Shown: positions 24,478 to 37,465 of the stretch, in pieces
Position numbering within the stretch: position 1 is the first letter of the stretch
Layout: each line of letters starts with the position of its first letter
Assembly: GCF_030269925.1 (NCBI RefSeq)
Contig: NC_085112.1
Location: forward strand, 9,177,501-9,241,500
DNA from: Bombyx mori
Taxonomy: Eukaryota; Arthropoda; Insecta; Lepidoptera; Bombycidae
Direction of reading: 5' to 3'
DNA: 64,000 bases
Made by a program: the position numbers and the translations under genes
Notes under the pieces: generated by a model
Database searches by the model: none
The model's input: only the letters and a program-made list of their open reading frames with translations
Told to the model about the DNA's origin: nothing

Positions 24478-24720
24478 GGTGGTAGGACCTCTTGTGAGCC
24501 CGCGCGGGTAGCTACCACCACCCCGCCTATTTCTATGGTGAAGCAGTAATGCGTTTCGGTTTGAAGGGTGGGGCAGCCGTTATAACTATATTGAGACCTT
24601 AGAACTTATATCTCAAGGTAGGTGGTGCATTTACGTTGTAGTTGTCTATGGGCTCCAGTAACCACTTAACACCAGGTGGGCTGTGTGCTCGTCCACCCAT
24701 ATAAGCAATAAAAAATAAAA
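24478..24720 (+). repeat. Bm1 SINE body with degraded head
   Basis: A clear Bm1 body starts at GGTGGTAGGACCTC. A faint head remnant (GTAGCATAATGGGCGTGAAG) lies just upstream at about 24415. Confidence 0.85.
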
Positions 24721-26147
24721 AAACTGTACCAAGCTTCATATGTTTGAATATACACATTTTTTATTACAAATAAATATTCAGTATAGTTTTACCTAATTAT
24801 CTTCTCGAACTATTTTCACGATGAAGGAATAAAATTTAATTCAAAAGTTCCATTTAGCGGCTCAAATAGCTGGTTTTTCTTTAGTGTTAAGCTTACTGGA
24901 AAGACATCTACACACTCCTCTACATCCCAAATACGGTAAATTTTACGGTCAATTCCCTTCCAGCAAATCCAATTGTGTTGCCATATATTATATAGTGTAC
25001 GATTAAAGATGATATACTCTTTGAGTCAGCCATATGCAATAACAAAAACTATTCTGCGCTCATAATTAATTAATAGCTTATACAAAAAATAATAATAAAT
25101 TCCAAACAAACCGTTACTTAATTAAACTACAGGAATTTTGAGCACTTACTATGCTAAATTAGTTAAGACCTAGCACGCGTTCAATCAAATGAATTCTCTG
25201 AGAACTTTACATTTAATATAATAAAAGCAGAACCGCTTAACTGAGCCGGAATGTGAGGAAAATAAATTGAATTCACGGAAAAACTACACAGCAATAAACA
25301 ATATTCGCATGACCGAGCTTCAGATGAAACTTTACATTATTAGTTTCGAGTTACGAATTCAATTTCTCGAATCCAGATCGCTGATGTTGTTGTTTTATTT
25401 TATTTTGTATTAGGTTTGGTAACATGTAGGACTTCATGATTCACCTGATGTTGAGTGTTTTTTTAATCTATAAACGCTTATATACCACCACGTACCCCAC
25501 GAAAATAGGCTAGTCTTGATTAAGAACTCTTCCAGCCATTAAAGTAATTTCTTTGAATGTGTAAGCTCTCAATTCTCAACATGAGCTGCGAATAATACCC
25601 TAGATAAAAATTAACGGGAAAGTTAAGTAAAGTAATAAGGTTGGTATTACTACTAAGGATGAACTATGGCTATTACCATGAACTATGGTTATAACCATAG
25701 TTCAACTAGTGGGAGCTAGATAGGGCCGAAGCCGTATACTCCTATCTTCTGAATAATAGCTGATATTAAAATTTAATCTTGATGTATTAATATTACTTTA
25801 ACTGACATAATTTTAATTTTATGGTACGTGAGCTGATAGAATAATATTGATAGCGTATGACTCAAATATGTTGATTCTAATTGGTTAAGGCTAATTTTAA
25901 ATAAATAGAGTTAAAAATTCTTCGTGCTTCGTTTTTTGTTTGTTTCACAGTTATCGTGCAGTCTTAAAGTATCGAATTAAATATTGTTATATGTTATTAT
26001 TTTATTCAAAATCTGGATGATTATAATAAATCTATTTACATACAGTAGCAAATAAATTTAAACGTAATATCATTTTCCAATAGAAACTAGTTCATACAAC
26101 GCTGCGAGCGTTGTATTTTTTTGACGGCAAACATAAAGTTAAGTGTA
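24721..26147. other. AT-rich non-coding; perfect 26-bp palindrome at 25679-25704
   Basis: The palindrome half-site is TGAACTATGGTTA. A direct copy of GAACTATGG lies just upstream at 25661. Nothing else is supported. Confidence 0.5.
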
Positions 26148-26917
26148 CTAGAGGTCCCGCAGTAGTCGAAATTCGACTATAATTAATTGGAATTGTAAGT
26201 TTGTACACTATTATGATTGTATTTTATACTTCTGTAATCACAAATTTCGCCAAGACTACACTATAAAAAACATTAACAAAGACAAACAATATTTAATCTC
26301 AATTTGACAAGAGACGTCAAGAACAAAAGTTTGACAATAAATAAATAGTATGCATGCTCTTTTTTTTTTTTTTTTTTTTCCTACCTAAGCTGATATCCCT
26401 AGCGGCTATGTCAGCGTAACCCTAACTTTAGTAGGTGAGCTCACGGGGCTCAAACCTGACGATGTTGCTAACACGAACCCTAGCAAGAGCCGTGCTTTGC
26501 AGAATCTACCACCGGATCGGAAACGCGACCCACTGAGAAGATCCGGCGAGAAACTCAGTGGGCTGTGTCTGAGAGTTAGTTTACTCGTCGAGCCCTTCGT
26601 CGCAAGCGACGGGTTCGACGAGAACGGTGACCGGTGCTTGAAGTACCTAAAAGCACCGTTAGTGGATCGGGAGGATCCGAAATGACGTGAACACACGTAA
26701 ATATGCATGCGTGTGTGCGTTAAATACATGGTATGTAGTGTGTGTAATGTTTTCTTTATTGATTTAATGTATCTTTTATGCATTATTTTTAAAAAATATT
26801 AGCATTGTGCACTTCTTCTCTATATTCTCTATAGTGTGGAAAATTTCATACTCCTCCGTCCGCGCAATTTTCGTAAAAAGGGATACAAAATTTTTGCTTC
26901 ACGTATTAATATATAGA
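26148..26917 (-). mobile_element. Non-autonomous Helitron split by a LINE tail
   Basis: CTAG at 26148-26151, a perfect 3' hairpin and the TC end at 26916-26917. A LINE 3' fragment interrupts it at about 26361-26702. Confidence 0.82.
26361..26702 (-). mobile_element. 5'-truncated LINE 3' end (family C)
   Basis: A T-run at the left (poly(A) of the minus strand) is followed by a 3' UTR unlike family A except for the shared hairpin block at about 26500-26570. The insert is flanked by the duplication TATGCATGC at about 26351 and 26703. Confidence 0.82.
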
Positions 26918-27309
26918 TAACGCGAAGTTAAACAAAACATAAAAAGTATTTGAAAAACATTTCAACGCGCGGGAAAATGACGATCTAATTACGTAATGAA
27001 TATTTAGGAAAATCCATAACTATTTTAGCGCGAACGCCAACAGTGAATGAAGAACTAGCTAGCCCGAGCGGTAACGAGTAATCGATGGATATACCAAAAT
27101 TCCTGTTTCGGAAGCTAAAAGAAACAAAGTAAGAATTAATGGTGATGTGACTGACGGCTCTGTACAAAATTCGGCAGGATTGCTTAATGATTTTTCATCG
27201 TTAGCAAACTTTTTTTTTTACTTAGTCTTTTAAATATAAAGCTGCTTAAATCTTCAAAAGAATTATCGCTTATAACAAAGAAATGCTAGAAAATTAACGT
27301 ACGTTAAAT

Positions 27310-27632
27310 AACGTACATGTTCACGATTGACTTACACGGTAAAGGAATAACATCGTGTAATAAAAATGAAACCCGCAAAATTATAATTTGCGTAATTACT
27401 GGTGGTAGGACCTCTTGTGAGTCCGCACGGGTAGGTACCACCGCCCCGCCTATTTCTGCCGTGAAGCAGTAATGCGTTTCGGTTTGAAGGGTGGGGCAGC
27501 CGTTGTGACTATACTGAGACCTTAGAAAGGTGTGTGGCGCATTTACGTTGTAGATGTCTATGGGCTCCAGTAACCACTTAACATCAGGTGGGCTGTGAGT
27601 TCGTCCACACATCTAAGCAATAAAAAAAAAAC
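27310..27632 (+). repeat. Bm1 SINE lacking the tRNA head
   Basis: The copy starts at TGTTCACGATTGAC inside the Bm1 5' region and runs to an A-rich tail. A small deletion follows GAGACCTTAGAA. Confidence 0.9.
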
Positions 27633-28675
27633 CTACAACTCATTTCGAAACCATTTAACGAAACTCTAAACAAGAATAATCGTAAACAATAAAATTTAAA
27701 GTCGATATCATCTAAAAGTAAGCGAAAAATATTCGGATTAAACTCTCATACTTTCGCATAATAATAAAAGTTTTTATTTTGGAAGTAATTAATTTGAAAG
27801 AATGCTAATTTTTCTTTTAATCGCTTCTTTAGCGCGGCAACTTTTATCTACTTTGTTTGAATTACTTTCGGTTGAGCAGTTCGTGGTAAGTTTCAGAACC
27901 ATTTTATGCTAAGTTATAACTCTTTTTATTATTTATACCCAACCCATTGTTAGAGTTTAACTTTGGTTTATATTAATTTACGATGTTCTTAAATTCTTAG
28001 TCACTCAGAAGTATAGCGAAGTCCCGATGTAAAACTTATTAATTTTGTGGTACACAAGTTGAGAAAACTCACACATTTGCAGTATTACGAAAGTTGTATA
28101 ATTTGTTCCTACATATGTATGTGTATTGCATAAGTGTGCTTCATTTTTAATGGACATCGCGGTGATGTGAAACGGAATTTATAATATGCCAATGGAACCA
28201 GTTAGTTCTCGGTACAGATCAAACATCATCCACGTCGGATTTGTTTCCTATGCGCTTTGGCTTCCGGGGAAAAGATTCATAGTATCTAAGCAGACTTCAA
28301 TTCGTTACATTCGAGAATAAAAAACACGGGCCAATTTTCAAACGGTTTCTGTTCGATACCATGAAATTACAATCCTGTATCTGTCTAGGGACTAGGTTGA
28401 TCGTACGTAAATAAAGAAGTGAACTAGATTGATCTCAATTTATATTGAGCTCCTAGAAACCATTTTAAGGGGAAAATATTTTTCTGTTTTATGTAGAGCG
28501 TGGCTAATGCAAAACGTACTTCCATTCGCTTTGAGTAACAGTTATTTTTTCTTGAAACCTAATTGTTTCAATAAAATACATTTTTTGTCAAAAAATCCGA
28601 AAAGAGAGGAAATTAAATGTCTCGAATTTTTGACCGGTTATCTTTCAATATTTTCTTATTGCATATTGTAGGTAT
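27633..28675. other. Non-coding, nothing assigned
   Basis: AT-rich DNA with no supported feature. Confidence 0.4.
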
Positions 28676-28795
28676 TTCGGTAGGTAAGGTAGACAGAGGC
28701 TTGGCTCTGCTCCTGGCATTGCTGAATTCATGGGCGACGGTAACCACTTACCACCAGGTGGGACGTATGCTGGTCTGCCTACAAGAGAAAAAAAA
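28676..28795 (+). mobile_element. LINE family B 3' tail
   Basis: The blocks GGCTTGGCTCTGCTCCTGG and GGTAACCACTTACC end in an A-rich tract. The copy is 5'-truncated. Confidence 0.8.
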
Positions 28796-28824
28796 GGTGT
28801 TCGAGCTCATGCCCTACGCGGTAT

Positions 28825-29070
28825 GAAAAAGTGGTTACCAGATCCAATACATACGACAACGTGAATGCTCCATCCAACTTGGGATATAATAAGATCGAAG
28901 CTCTGAATTGTATTGTATAATGGCTATCCCACAATTTAAATTAGAACCCATTAGGGCCTCGCGACAAAAATAGATAGGACGGTGGTGCTTATCCGTGCAT
29001 ACTTACGATTCACCCTGCTACCAGCAATTACACAGGTTGCCAAATTTTATGGCTTTGATTTTTTGCTATA
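28825..29070 (-). repeat. Old, diverged Bm1 SINE
   Basis: The reversed Bm1 body is recognisable in GTGGTTACCAGATCC and in the ATAGGACGGTGGTGC block, with heavy divergence. Confidence 0.6.
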
Positions 29071-29539
29071 AGTATGAAATGGATTCCATCAGTAATTGTG
29101 TTTACCGATTCACCGATTTCTCGAGAACGCTTGAACCGATTTTGATATTATTGTTTTTTGTTCGAAAGGGGATACTTTCCGAATGGTCCAAGATCTGATG
29201 ATGGGATCCTGGAGATGTCCAGAAAAATCTGTAATTTTTAAAGCTAATTAAAGTGATTTGGGTGTTTCTTGTTATTCTTCTTATTTTGTGCCGCACCGGC
29301 CGGCCGGCGCCTTGTAACTCTAACTTGTAATGCACTTGATCCTTATTTTGCTGCGATGATATTTTAAAACTACTATATTATTATCTTCTCATATTCATTA
29401 AAATACTCATAACGAGATACGCATTAAAATCAAGTGAGGGGAAATTTCTTTAAAATTAAATACTTGTAATGAATAACGTGTTTATTTGGATAAGGATTAA
29501 TATTATCATCTTTATAAAAACACCTTCACAAATAATGCT

Positions 29540-29925
29540 TTGTTTCAGAACAATTTTGGTTTGCATAAAAACGTTACAGTGGGCCAACTTTAAAATATAG
29601 ACATATTATGCTGTCGCGGTCTTTTTTTTAGAACTTTTAAAGGGGAACAATTTTGTCATACATTATTTTAGCGAAACTTAACCGTTTCTGCAGGGCACGT
29701 ACCGAAAGCTCTCAAAGGAAAAGAAAAAAACCGATTTCGAAACATTATTTATTGGTGCTCCACTTGTATTGGTGGTAGCGTGATGTTATGTCTAAACAAC
29801 CTATAGCCTTCTTCAATAAATGAGCAATCTAACGCTGACAGAATTTTTCATATCGGACCAGTAGTTCCTGAGATTAGCGCGTTCAACCAAACAAACAAAC
29901 TCTTCAGCTTTATAATATTAGGGTA
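29540..29925 (-). repeat. Moth interspersed repeat (ACTAATATTATAAAG type)
   Basis: Inverse copy of the repeat at 44411-44842. Both contain the block around TATGCTGTCGCGG and the GGACCAGTAGTTCCTGAG block. Confidence 0.7.
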
Positions 29926-31087
29926 GATAACCGGTGAAAAGGTTAGGTGTTTAATTTCATTTACCGCTATAGTTGGTGAAAGATCCATAATTTAGTCTCA
30001 CGGTTACCTCAGATAGCTGACAGGTGTGATTTTCTGGCGCTGCTGATATACCTACATATGTATAAATAGCATGTATAAAAAAAGGATGCTGCTTGCATAT
30101 ATAACATATATGCATATTTATATTATAAAAATATACATATTTAAAAGGAACCAAAATGTCTAGATATTCTTTGTTGGTATTTCAAATAATGCTTATGGAT
30201 GCCTAATACTTACTAGTCTAGCTATGCATACTAATATGGTGGTCAGTGGCACAGCTGAAGTGTTATTTTCAAAATGCTTGCTTACTGCGTGGGTTAAAAA
30301 ACTTTTATATGTATCGAATACTAACAATTATATTAATTATTTAAAATTTCTTTAAAATACTATGCATATAATAATCATGGAATTTCATGCTTTAGTCTCT
30401 TAAAATAATAATGTTTGAAACGAATTGTGGATCGAATAACGTATACTGAAAACCATAAATTGTTAGCTAAGACTAGAAATTCGGGAGCACGTTTGCGGAT
30501 GCTAGTTCAACTTTTAATGGACTGTATTCAGTTACTTTAATGCAAAACTGCCTCATTTCCTACACTGTATGTGGAATTTTCATAATATCGTGTATGGCTT
30601 TTGCTTCCACTCGAGAATTTATGTGAGCATTTCATATATTAATAATGCATAAAGTCATACTTAAGTTGTTTGAATATGCGTGATTACGCTTTTCAGATGT
30701 TTAATTTTAGAATTTGTCGTAATAATATTAGCCGAAGTAAAATAAATACAGGCTCTGTTATTGCTGGGAATTTTGTTATCGCATGTAACGTAATAAGCCA
30801 GGAATGTGAAGATTGCTACATCGTTGACATGGGGCACAGGAGTATTCGATAAATTCATAATAATTGCAACATTAGTTGTCACATAAAATTTCGAATCGGT
30901 ATCCTCATTTTGTGTACTGACATTTATTGGTGATATTAATTTTACTACAAGGTATCATTATTGAAAAGTAGAAAAATGTATAGTTCGTATTTTTGCATAG
31001 CATATCATATGTTAAGTGGTAAGTAAAAGCGAGAATAGCACGAAATGTATGCCGAACTTTATGTGTGAGGTCAAAGTTTCAAGTCGA
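29926..31087. other. AT-rich non-coding stretch
   Basis: No supported gene or repeat. Confidence 0.45.
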
Positions 31088-31530
31088 AGTCGTCGTGGCT
31101 TAAAAGGATAAGACGTCCGGTGCATTCGTATGAAGCGATGCACCGGTGTTCGAATCCCACAGGCGGGTACCAATTTTTCTAATGAAATACGTACTCAACA
31201 AATGTTAACGATTGACTTCCACGGTGAAAGAATAACATCGTGTAATAAAAATGAAATCCGCAAAATTATAATTTGCGTAATTACTGCTGGTAGGACCTCT
31301 TGGGAGTCCACACGAGTAGGTACCACCACCCCGCCTATTTCCGCCGTGAAGCAGTAATGCGTTTCGGTTCGAAGGGTGGGGTAGCCGTTGTAACTATACT
31401 GAGACCTTAGAACTTATATCTCGAGGTGGGTGGCGCATTTACGTTGTAGATGTCTATGGGTTCCAGTAACCACTTAACATCAGGTAGACTGTGAGCTCGT
31501 CCATCCATCTAAGCAATAAAAAAAAAAAAG
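31088..31530 (+). repeat. Bm1 SINE, full length
   Basis: An intact tRNA-derived head (GTCGTCGTGGCTTAAAAGG, GTTCGAATCCCAC), the Bm1 body and a tail GCAATAAAAAAA. It is one of the best preserved copies in the window. Confidence 0.95.
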
Positions 31531-32022
31531 AAATTAAAATCAAATGGTGGCTACAACGGTACTTACTTACGAGTTCAATAAAGAAAAGCATTAAACAAAA
31601 TCATTTAACAATTTTTGTCTTACGTAAATGTAAAGCGAGTGCTTAAATGAGAAATAACAAGTGGTATTCTTAATAGGTTGAGGTGAAAGCCGACAGCAGC
31701 AACTTCCAAATCTGTCGCTTCCGAGAGGCGGCTGTTTTCAATACACCTCCAAATTGCTCCATTAAAACTTCCCTAACTGCCTTCAAACCGAATTGTTAAC
31801 GCTCTGCGACGTACTAAATGTCGGACAATGGCAAAATAATCGCAGAACATTACTTTGTATTGACGAAAAAAAAGCAAACTGAAAATATTTATTTGCCTGT
31901 AAAATTATTATTTATGTTTAAAAAAAAGTTAAACTCTGATTCAAGTAATCTGGTTTTAAATAAATGAAAAAGTACAAGGACCATTAAAACAAAAAATACA
32001 ATCTATATTATTATTTATCTAT
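31531..32022. other. Non-coding, nothing assigned
   Basis: AT-rich DNA with no supported feature. Confidence 0.4.
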
Positions 32023-32311
32023 CTATATATATAAAGATGAATTGATGTTCGTTAGTCTCGCTAAAACTCGAGAACGGCTGGACCGATTTGGCTAATTTTG
32101 GTCTTGAATTATTTGTGGAAGTCCAGAAAAGGCTTAAAAGGTAGATAAATATGAAAATGCTCAGAATTAAATAAAATTAACAATTTTGTTTTCCTTTGAT
32201 GTGTCCCGCGTCGTACGGATTCCTTTTGTTTGTTTTAAGTTTATTTTATACAAAAGCTTAGGTCTTTTATTTGTCGATTGAGGCACTACGAAGTCTGCCG
32301 GGTCAGCTAGT
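32023..32311 (+). repeat. Moth interspersed repeat, second subtype
   Basis: The start CTATATATATAAAGATGAATTG, shared here only in outline with other moth repeats, the block CGAGAACGGCTGGACCG and the end GCCGGGTCAGCTAGT are typical of a widespread lepidopteran repeat. The class is unassigned. Confidence 0.55.
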
Positions 32312-32539
32312 TTAAAATAAAAAAAATCGACCATCCAATACAATAATTAAATTAACGTGTACATATTTTTTTAAATAACGAAAGCTTTTGTTTGTATTTT
32401 AAGCCTACATACATTGACGTAGGGGGATATTCTCAGATAGGCATAGCTACGTGCATTTAAATAACTGGGAATAAATCATCCGGCCTAAATTTAGGATTAA
32501 CTGTGTTATGGGTACCAAAGATTGAAATAGATACTTATA

Positions 32540-32700
32540 CACTTATTTTTAGTAAATAAATTTATAGACAGTAAACACGGAGACAAAGAGCAAGCGAACC
32601 TGTTTATCACACGAATTTATTACCCGATCGATTACCCGATGTGGGAATTGAACCCACGACTCATAGTGCTGTAACTGCCCAGTTTTGCGGTCAGCAATTA
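32540..32700 (-). repeat. tRNA-derived SINE (third SINE family)
   Basis: On the minus strand a T-arm-like block GTGGGTTCAATTCCCAC follows a D-arm-like stretch, then an AT-rich tail. No complete cloverleaf can be drawn. Confidence 0.55.
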
Positions 32701-32774
32701 TAAATATTTGGAAGGACTTTTATTCCGCAAATAGACTCATAAAGTGATGACCTCGAAATGATCAAGAGTGTAAC

Positions 32775-33125
32775 GTTTTTTTTTTTTTTATTGCCCTTGT
32801 AGGCAGACGAGCATACGGCACACCTGATGGTGGGTGGTTACCGTCGCCCATGGACTTCAGCAATGCCAGGGGCAGAGCCAAGCCGCTGCCTACCGCATAA
32901 TACTCTCCACAAGCCTCGTTTGAAGGAGGACATGTCATAGCGCTCGGGAAACATCGTGGAGGGGAGCTCATTCCATAGCCGGATGGTACGTGGCAAAAAA
33001 GACCTCTAGAAACGCACTGTGGATGACCGCAGTGGCTACAGGTAGTATGGATGAACTCTACTCCGGTTTTGGGCGGTGTGATGGTAAAAACGAGATGCCG
33101 GTATCATCTCGAACAATTCCTGCGT
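32775..33125 (-). mobile_element. LINE family B 3' end
   Basis: The reversed family B tail (T-run, then TTGCCCTTGTAGGCAGAC) continues into coding blocks for the ORF2 C-terminus. The copy is 5'-truncated. Confidence 0.88.
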
Positions 33126-33184
33126 AACTGCAGGTAAAACGTGTAAACTATATGACGTGCTTGGCTATATCTATTTGCGTTCCT

Positions 33185-33512
33185 ATATGTGTGTTTTCTT
33201 CTTCTGGTCGTTCCCTCAATGCTGAGAATCGTGACTGTATGTTAATCTTCTCCACTCGGTCCGATTCTGCGCCATATGTACCGCTCCCCGTAACTGGCCT
33301 CCAGTGACCTCCTTGAGTTGGTCCACACATCTAGCTGGCGCTCTTCCTCTAGTACGCTTCTCCTCCATTTGTCCGAAAATGATGAGTTTCTCCAGGTTGT
33401 GCAATGGGGATCGCATTATGTGCCCAAAGAAACTCCAGATGCTTTCCTGGCACGTAGTCAGCAGGCGCTTGGTGACCTTCAGCTCTTCGAGGATGGAGAC
33501 GTTGGTTCTCAT
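33185..33512 (-). mobile_element. LINE reverse-transcriptase C-terminal fragment (another family)
   Basis: The minus-strand frame encodes FFGHIMRSPLHNLEKLI and the KRTRGRAPARCVDQLK block, a signature of the end of LINE polyproteins (GHIMR..LEKLI..G..E..R.RGR). The fragment has no start or upstream RT domain and is dead. Confidence 0.8.
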
Positions 33513-34094
33513 AGCTGTATTATTAGTATTATTTTATTAGTATTGAGTGTATTTTGTTGTAGTATTTCGTTTAAAACCAATGGACTCGTATTTATCCACA
33601 AACTTGCAAGTTGCATGGCTCGTGCTGTCTTTATGTTTCGAGCAAAGTTTTTAAAGCAGTGTAATCATCGGTGCCCACCGACCGGAGGCGGTAAACTTTA
33701 ACTACTATTTGGCACACTTTCAAACTTCAACCGTGTCTGCCACGGGTCTTGTATTGGTATTATTATCTTTTTTTGGAGTTCGATTAAGATATTTAGTCGC
33801 ATTTCCCATTCTATTCGTGTATGCTCTGCACTTGAATGAATTTTACAGAGCGGTGTGTGGAAAACTATAGCGTGTTCGAATTTTGTCGCAATAAAATGAA
33901 AGAAAAGTACCTACCGTAAATCTTACTGAGAAATATCATATACCTACCTAGATTGAGTTTGCTAAAATAAAAGATAAAATGACACAGGAATCAAGAAATA
34001 ACGAAAGTATCAAGGTAATTTTTTTTGCACGTTCACCCTTCGTTGCGGAGGGACTACGGTTCCCTCTGTATTTTGTACCGTATGTTCCATGGGG

Positions 34095-34445
34095 AGTGCT
34101 CTGAGGAATTGTTCGAGATGATACCAGCATCTCGTTTTTACCATCGCACCGCCCGCCACCGGAGTAGAGTTCATCCATACTACCTGGAGCCACTGCGGTC
34201 ATCCACAGTGCGTTTCCAGAGATATTTTTTGCCACGTACCATCCGGCTATGGAATGAGCTCCCCTCCACGGTGTTTCCCGAGCGCTATGACATGTCCTTC
34301 TTCAAACGAGGCTTGTGGAGAGTATTAAGCGGTAGGCAGCGGCTTGGCTCTGCCCCTGGCATTGCTGAAGTCTATGGGCGACGGTAACCACTCACCATCA
34401 GGTGGGCCGTATGACCGTCTGCCTACAAAGGCAATAAAAAAATAA
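34095..34445 (+). mobile_element. LINE family B 3' end, best copy
   Basis: An open frame of about 90 codons encodes the ORF2 C-terminus, with VHPYYLEPLRSSTVRFQRYF, LPRTIRLWNELPSTVFPE and FFKRGLWRVL. A short 3' UTR and the tail GGCAATAAAAAAA follow. The LPRT-LWN-LP block is typical of Jockey/CR1-type LINEs. The upstream RT is missing. Confidence 0.88.
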
Positions 34446-36373
34446 AAAAAAAATAAAAAAAATCTCTTGTTAGTACCTACCGTTCAGAAGTCAACTGCTT
34501 TGATTTCAATGTCATCGGAATCTATTTAAACAGCAGTAAGTAAATATTTGTAAGAAAATTTTGTTCTCGAACGAATACCGGGCATTAATGTTTGTATGAA
34601 TCGTACTTACCGAATCAGCCGTACGTACGTATACGTGGTGTTTGGTGTTTTGAATGCGAACCAAATTGACTCCATTAAAAGTTTTGAAAGCGCTCGTAGC
34701 TCAGATAATTTACTGGGAGAGTTATGCCGTCTATGAAGGCGAAAGGTAGGTTTTGAAAACTAATGAATTTATGTGTTTATCTTTTGGGATTAAGCATCAG
34801 TTCGCCGATGCGTTCAGTAATTCACCTTATAATTAAGAAGGCATACGAATCCTTTATTTTGTAGTAAATTTTAAGTTATTATAATGAAACGGAAGGTAAT
34901 GCTTTTATTAGAAAAAAAAAAAATTATAAACTCGAAGACAATAATAAAATAGATTAGAATTTTTAATTTTACTAGTGTAGGACAATGATCGAAATCCGAC
35001 CTTCTTGTTGATACCTTCAGATTAGGATTAATTCCAATGCTATATTTTATTTTTGTCGCGTTAATGACATAAAAAATATAATATTTCCAAGTATTTTTTT
35101 TTATAAAGTTTCCCTTTGTAGAACGCGGACTTCTGTTTCTGTGGGCTCCTGCCCTTCTCCGCCACTCGACACTTCTTGGAAATAGAGGTGATCGCGAATA
35201 GAATCGGTTAATCACAATGTTGCTCGCTTTTGATCTTCACAAGCCCAGAAAACTTATTTGCAAATTAATTAATTTATTTATCCAGCGGTTTCAATCGGTT
35301 AAGTATAATTTTTATTTTCTTTTTGCCGTTTTTTTTATGTTGTCTCTTTTTGGCGGTAATTATAATATTATCACAGATTATATAATATTAAGCAGTGTTC
35401 TCAAATAAGCGTTTTTTAAATGTTGTAACTAAATTCGTTGGCGTTACCAGATCATCAGAGGAACTCACGATTTATTAGACTTATTGCTAAATGACTGCGT
35501 ATTAGAGCCTAAAGCCATCTGAAAATGAATGCCACCACTGACTCTTAATACATTTGATAGAAGTCTCAAATTTATTGATACATATCTACCTTATCATTAG
35601 CTACGGTTAGAGGTAACCGAAGTCTCGTAGCCGTAAGCCTTGATGAATCGGCCTACATAGTGTATGGCGTCAGTGAAGGATTCACTAACCTTTTATTTCA
35701 CCTACATAAACCTAATAATTAATCAGTAAAATACCAAAATAACATAGAAAAACGGATCTAGATTTTTACAAGTATCCGAGGCCTCTTCTAGAAAGCATTT
35801 TTTTTTAATTACAAAAATCCCAATTAGTATATTAGGTAGGTACCGAAATTAGCATAATCTTAAATATAATAGTAACAACAGAATTAGGTTTTTTTACAAA
35901 ATTATGAATATCGGTGCCTCTTTAAACTTTATTGAGAAATAAATTATTACAAGACACATAGTCCTATTTTATATTATTCCGTTCATTTCTTTGGTTTAGG
36001 ATAAAATATCTAACACTCACTTAAATTTCCCAAAATAAGTTCTGTACAATACCTAAAACTGATATGTACATAGTGAGTCATAGTTACTGACATACAGTAG
36101 TGCAATACTGTTGTTAATTCAATGTTATTTTATACAAAAAATTTGCCTTCAAAAATAGGACTTTGGCTTCCTATAATTGATAAGAGAGCATGGAGACAGG
36201 ACGCAGTAATTAGGGAGCGGAAAAGCAATTACGAATTTAATAGGAGTACACTGTTCGCAGTAGTGTGTTTGTTCTAAACTTAGGTATCATTAATTCATGC
36301 ATTTAAACAATAGGATAAGAAACATTTAAATTATGTTAAAAGTAAATTTTGACTTTTTTTTATGATTGAATGA
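34446..36373. other. AT-rich non-coding stretch
   Basis: No supported gene. A weak tRNA-like phrase near 34685-34745 (GCTCGTAGCTCAGATAA) may be a degraded SINE head. Confidence 0.4.
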
Positions 36374-36640
36374 TTACTGGTGGCCCGGAGGCCTTTCCAG
36401 TTTCACTAGGACAGGTGGGCGAGCAAAGGCTCAGCCAGAAGGGGTGGGATTTGCTAACAGATGCCCGAGCGCCTCCGAAGGAGACCTAATAACTCAAGAG
36501 CAGCTGCTTTGCGAATGAATCTACTACCGGATCGGAATCGCGACCCGCTGAGAAGACCCGGCGAGAAACTCAGCGGGCTGATGCATGGGTTAGGTTGCAT
36601 GTCGACCTCTTTGTCGAGTTCGACGAGTACGGTTATCGGG
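36374..36640 (-). mobile_element. LINE family A 3' UTR fragment
   Basis: Inverse copy of the intact LINE's last 260 bases, from CCACCAGTAAT back to the end of ORF2. It keeps the hairpin arms CCCGCTGAG and CTCAGCGGG. Confidence 0.88.
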
Positions 36641-37079
36641 TATTTTGACTATGGTAACTGTTGATCGAAAATGCTATCTGTGTTTCCAAAGTTTATAAGG
36701 TTTACAGGTTTACTAGTTAAATAAAAATGTATGTAAGTCATAACATAATAATAACATAAACACGCTTTGTTAAAATAATGCAACAGAGTGAACTTTTAAA
36801 AAGACCGTTTTTATTCAACATAAAACATTCGGTTCCTTCATAGACGGAATTAAGACAACCTACCTTAAAAAAACGCTACCTCAAATTTTTTTAAGGCTAC
36901 CTAAAAGAAACGTTCGTCAGCTCTAATGATGATATCCTCAAAAATGATGGTATGGATTCCCACGAGGTAACTGGGCGTCTTATCATCTCATTTCAATAAA
37001 ATTTACTGCATAAAACCGAAAGAGGACTGAATATCAGATGCGGATCCTTTATTATAGAAAAAGTGAAGAATATTAATTC

Positions 37080-37465
37080 TGCTTCACGGCAGAAATAGGC
37101 AGGGGACCTACTCGTGCGGACTCGCAAGTTTTCCTATCACTAGTAATTGCACCTACCACTGCTTGCTCTGCACTACCTTTGGTTGCCTGGTAGAGAATGC
37201 CTTAGTCCGCCAATATAAATTTTACAGGAAGTACACTTCTGTAATAAAAAAATAAAAAAATAATTAGGCAAGTCATAATTTTTGCGGATTTGATTTTTAT
37301 CATACGTTGTTATTCCTTCATCGTGGAAGTCAATCGTGAACATTTGTTAAGTACGTATTTCATTGGAAAAATTTGTACCCGCCGCGCCGGTACGATTCGA
37401 ACGGTGCATCGCTAGATACGAATGCACCGAACGTCTTATCCTTTAAGCCACGACGATTTCGACCA
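37080..37465 (-). repeat. Bm1 SINE 5' half, with an insert
   Basis: The reversed Bm1 body and tRNA head (ending CCACGACGATTTC at about 37460) are split at about 37145-37265. The insert of about 120 bp ends in AATAAAAAAATAA, probably another element's tail. Confidence 0.75.

Noticed and set aside
32633..32700. Second tRNA gene candidate
   Set aside because: Only the T-arm is convincing and the rest does not fold as a cloverleaf; treated as a SINE head.
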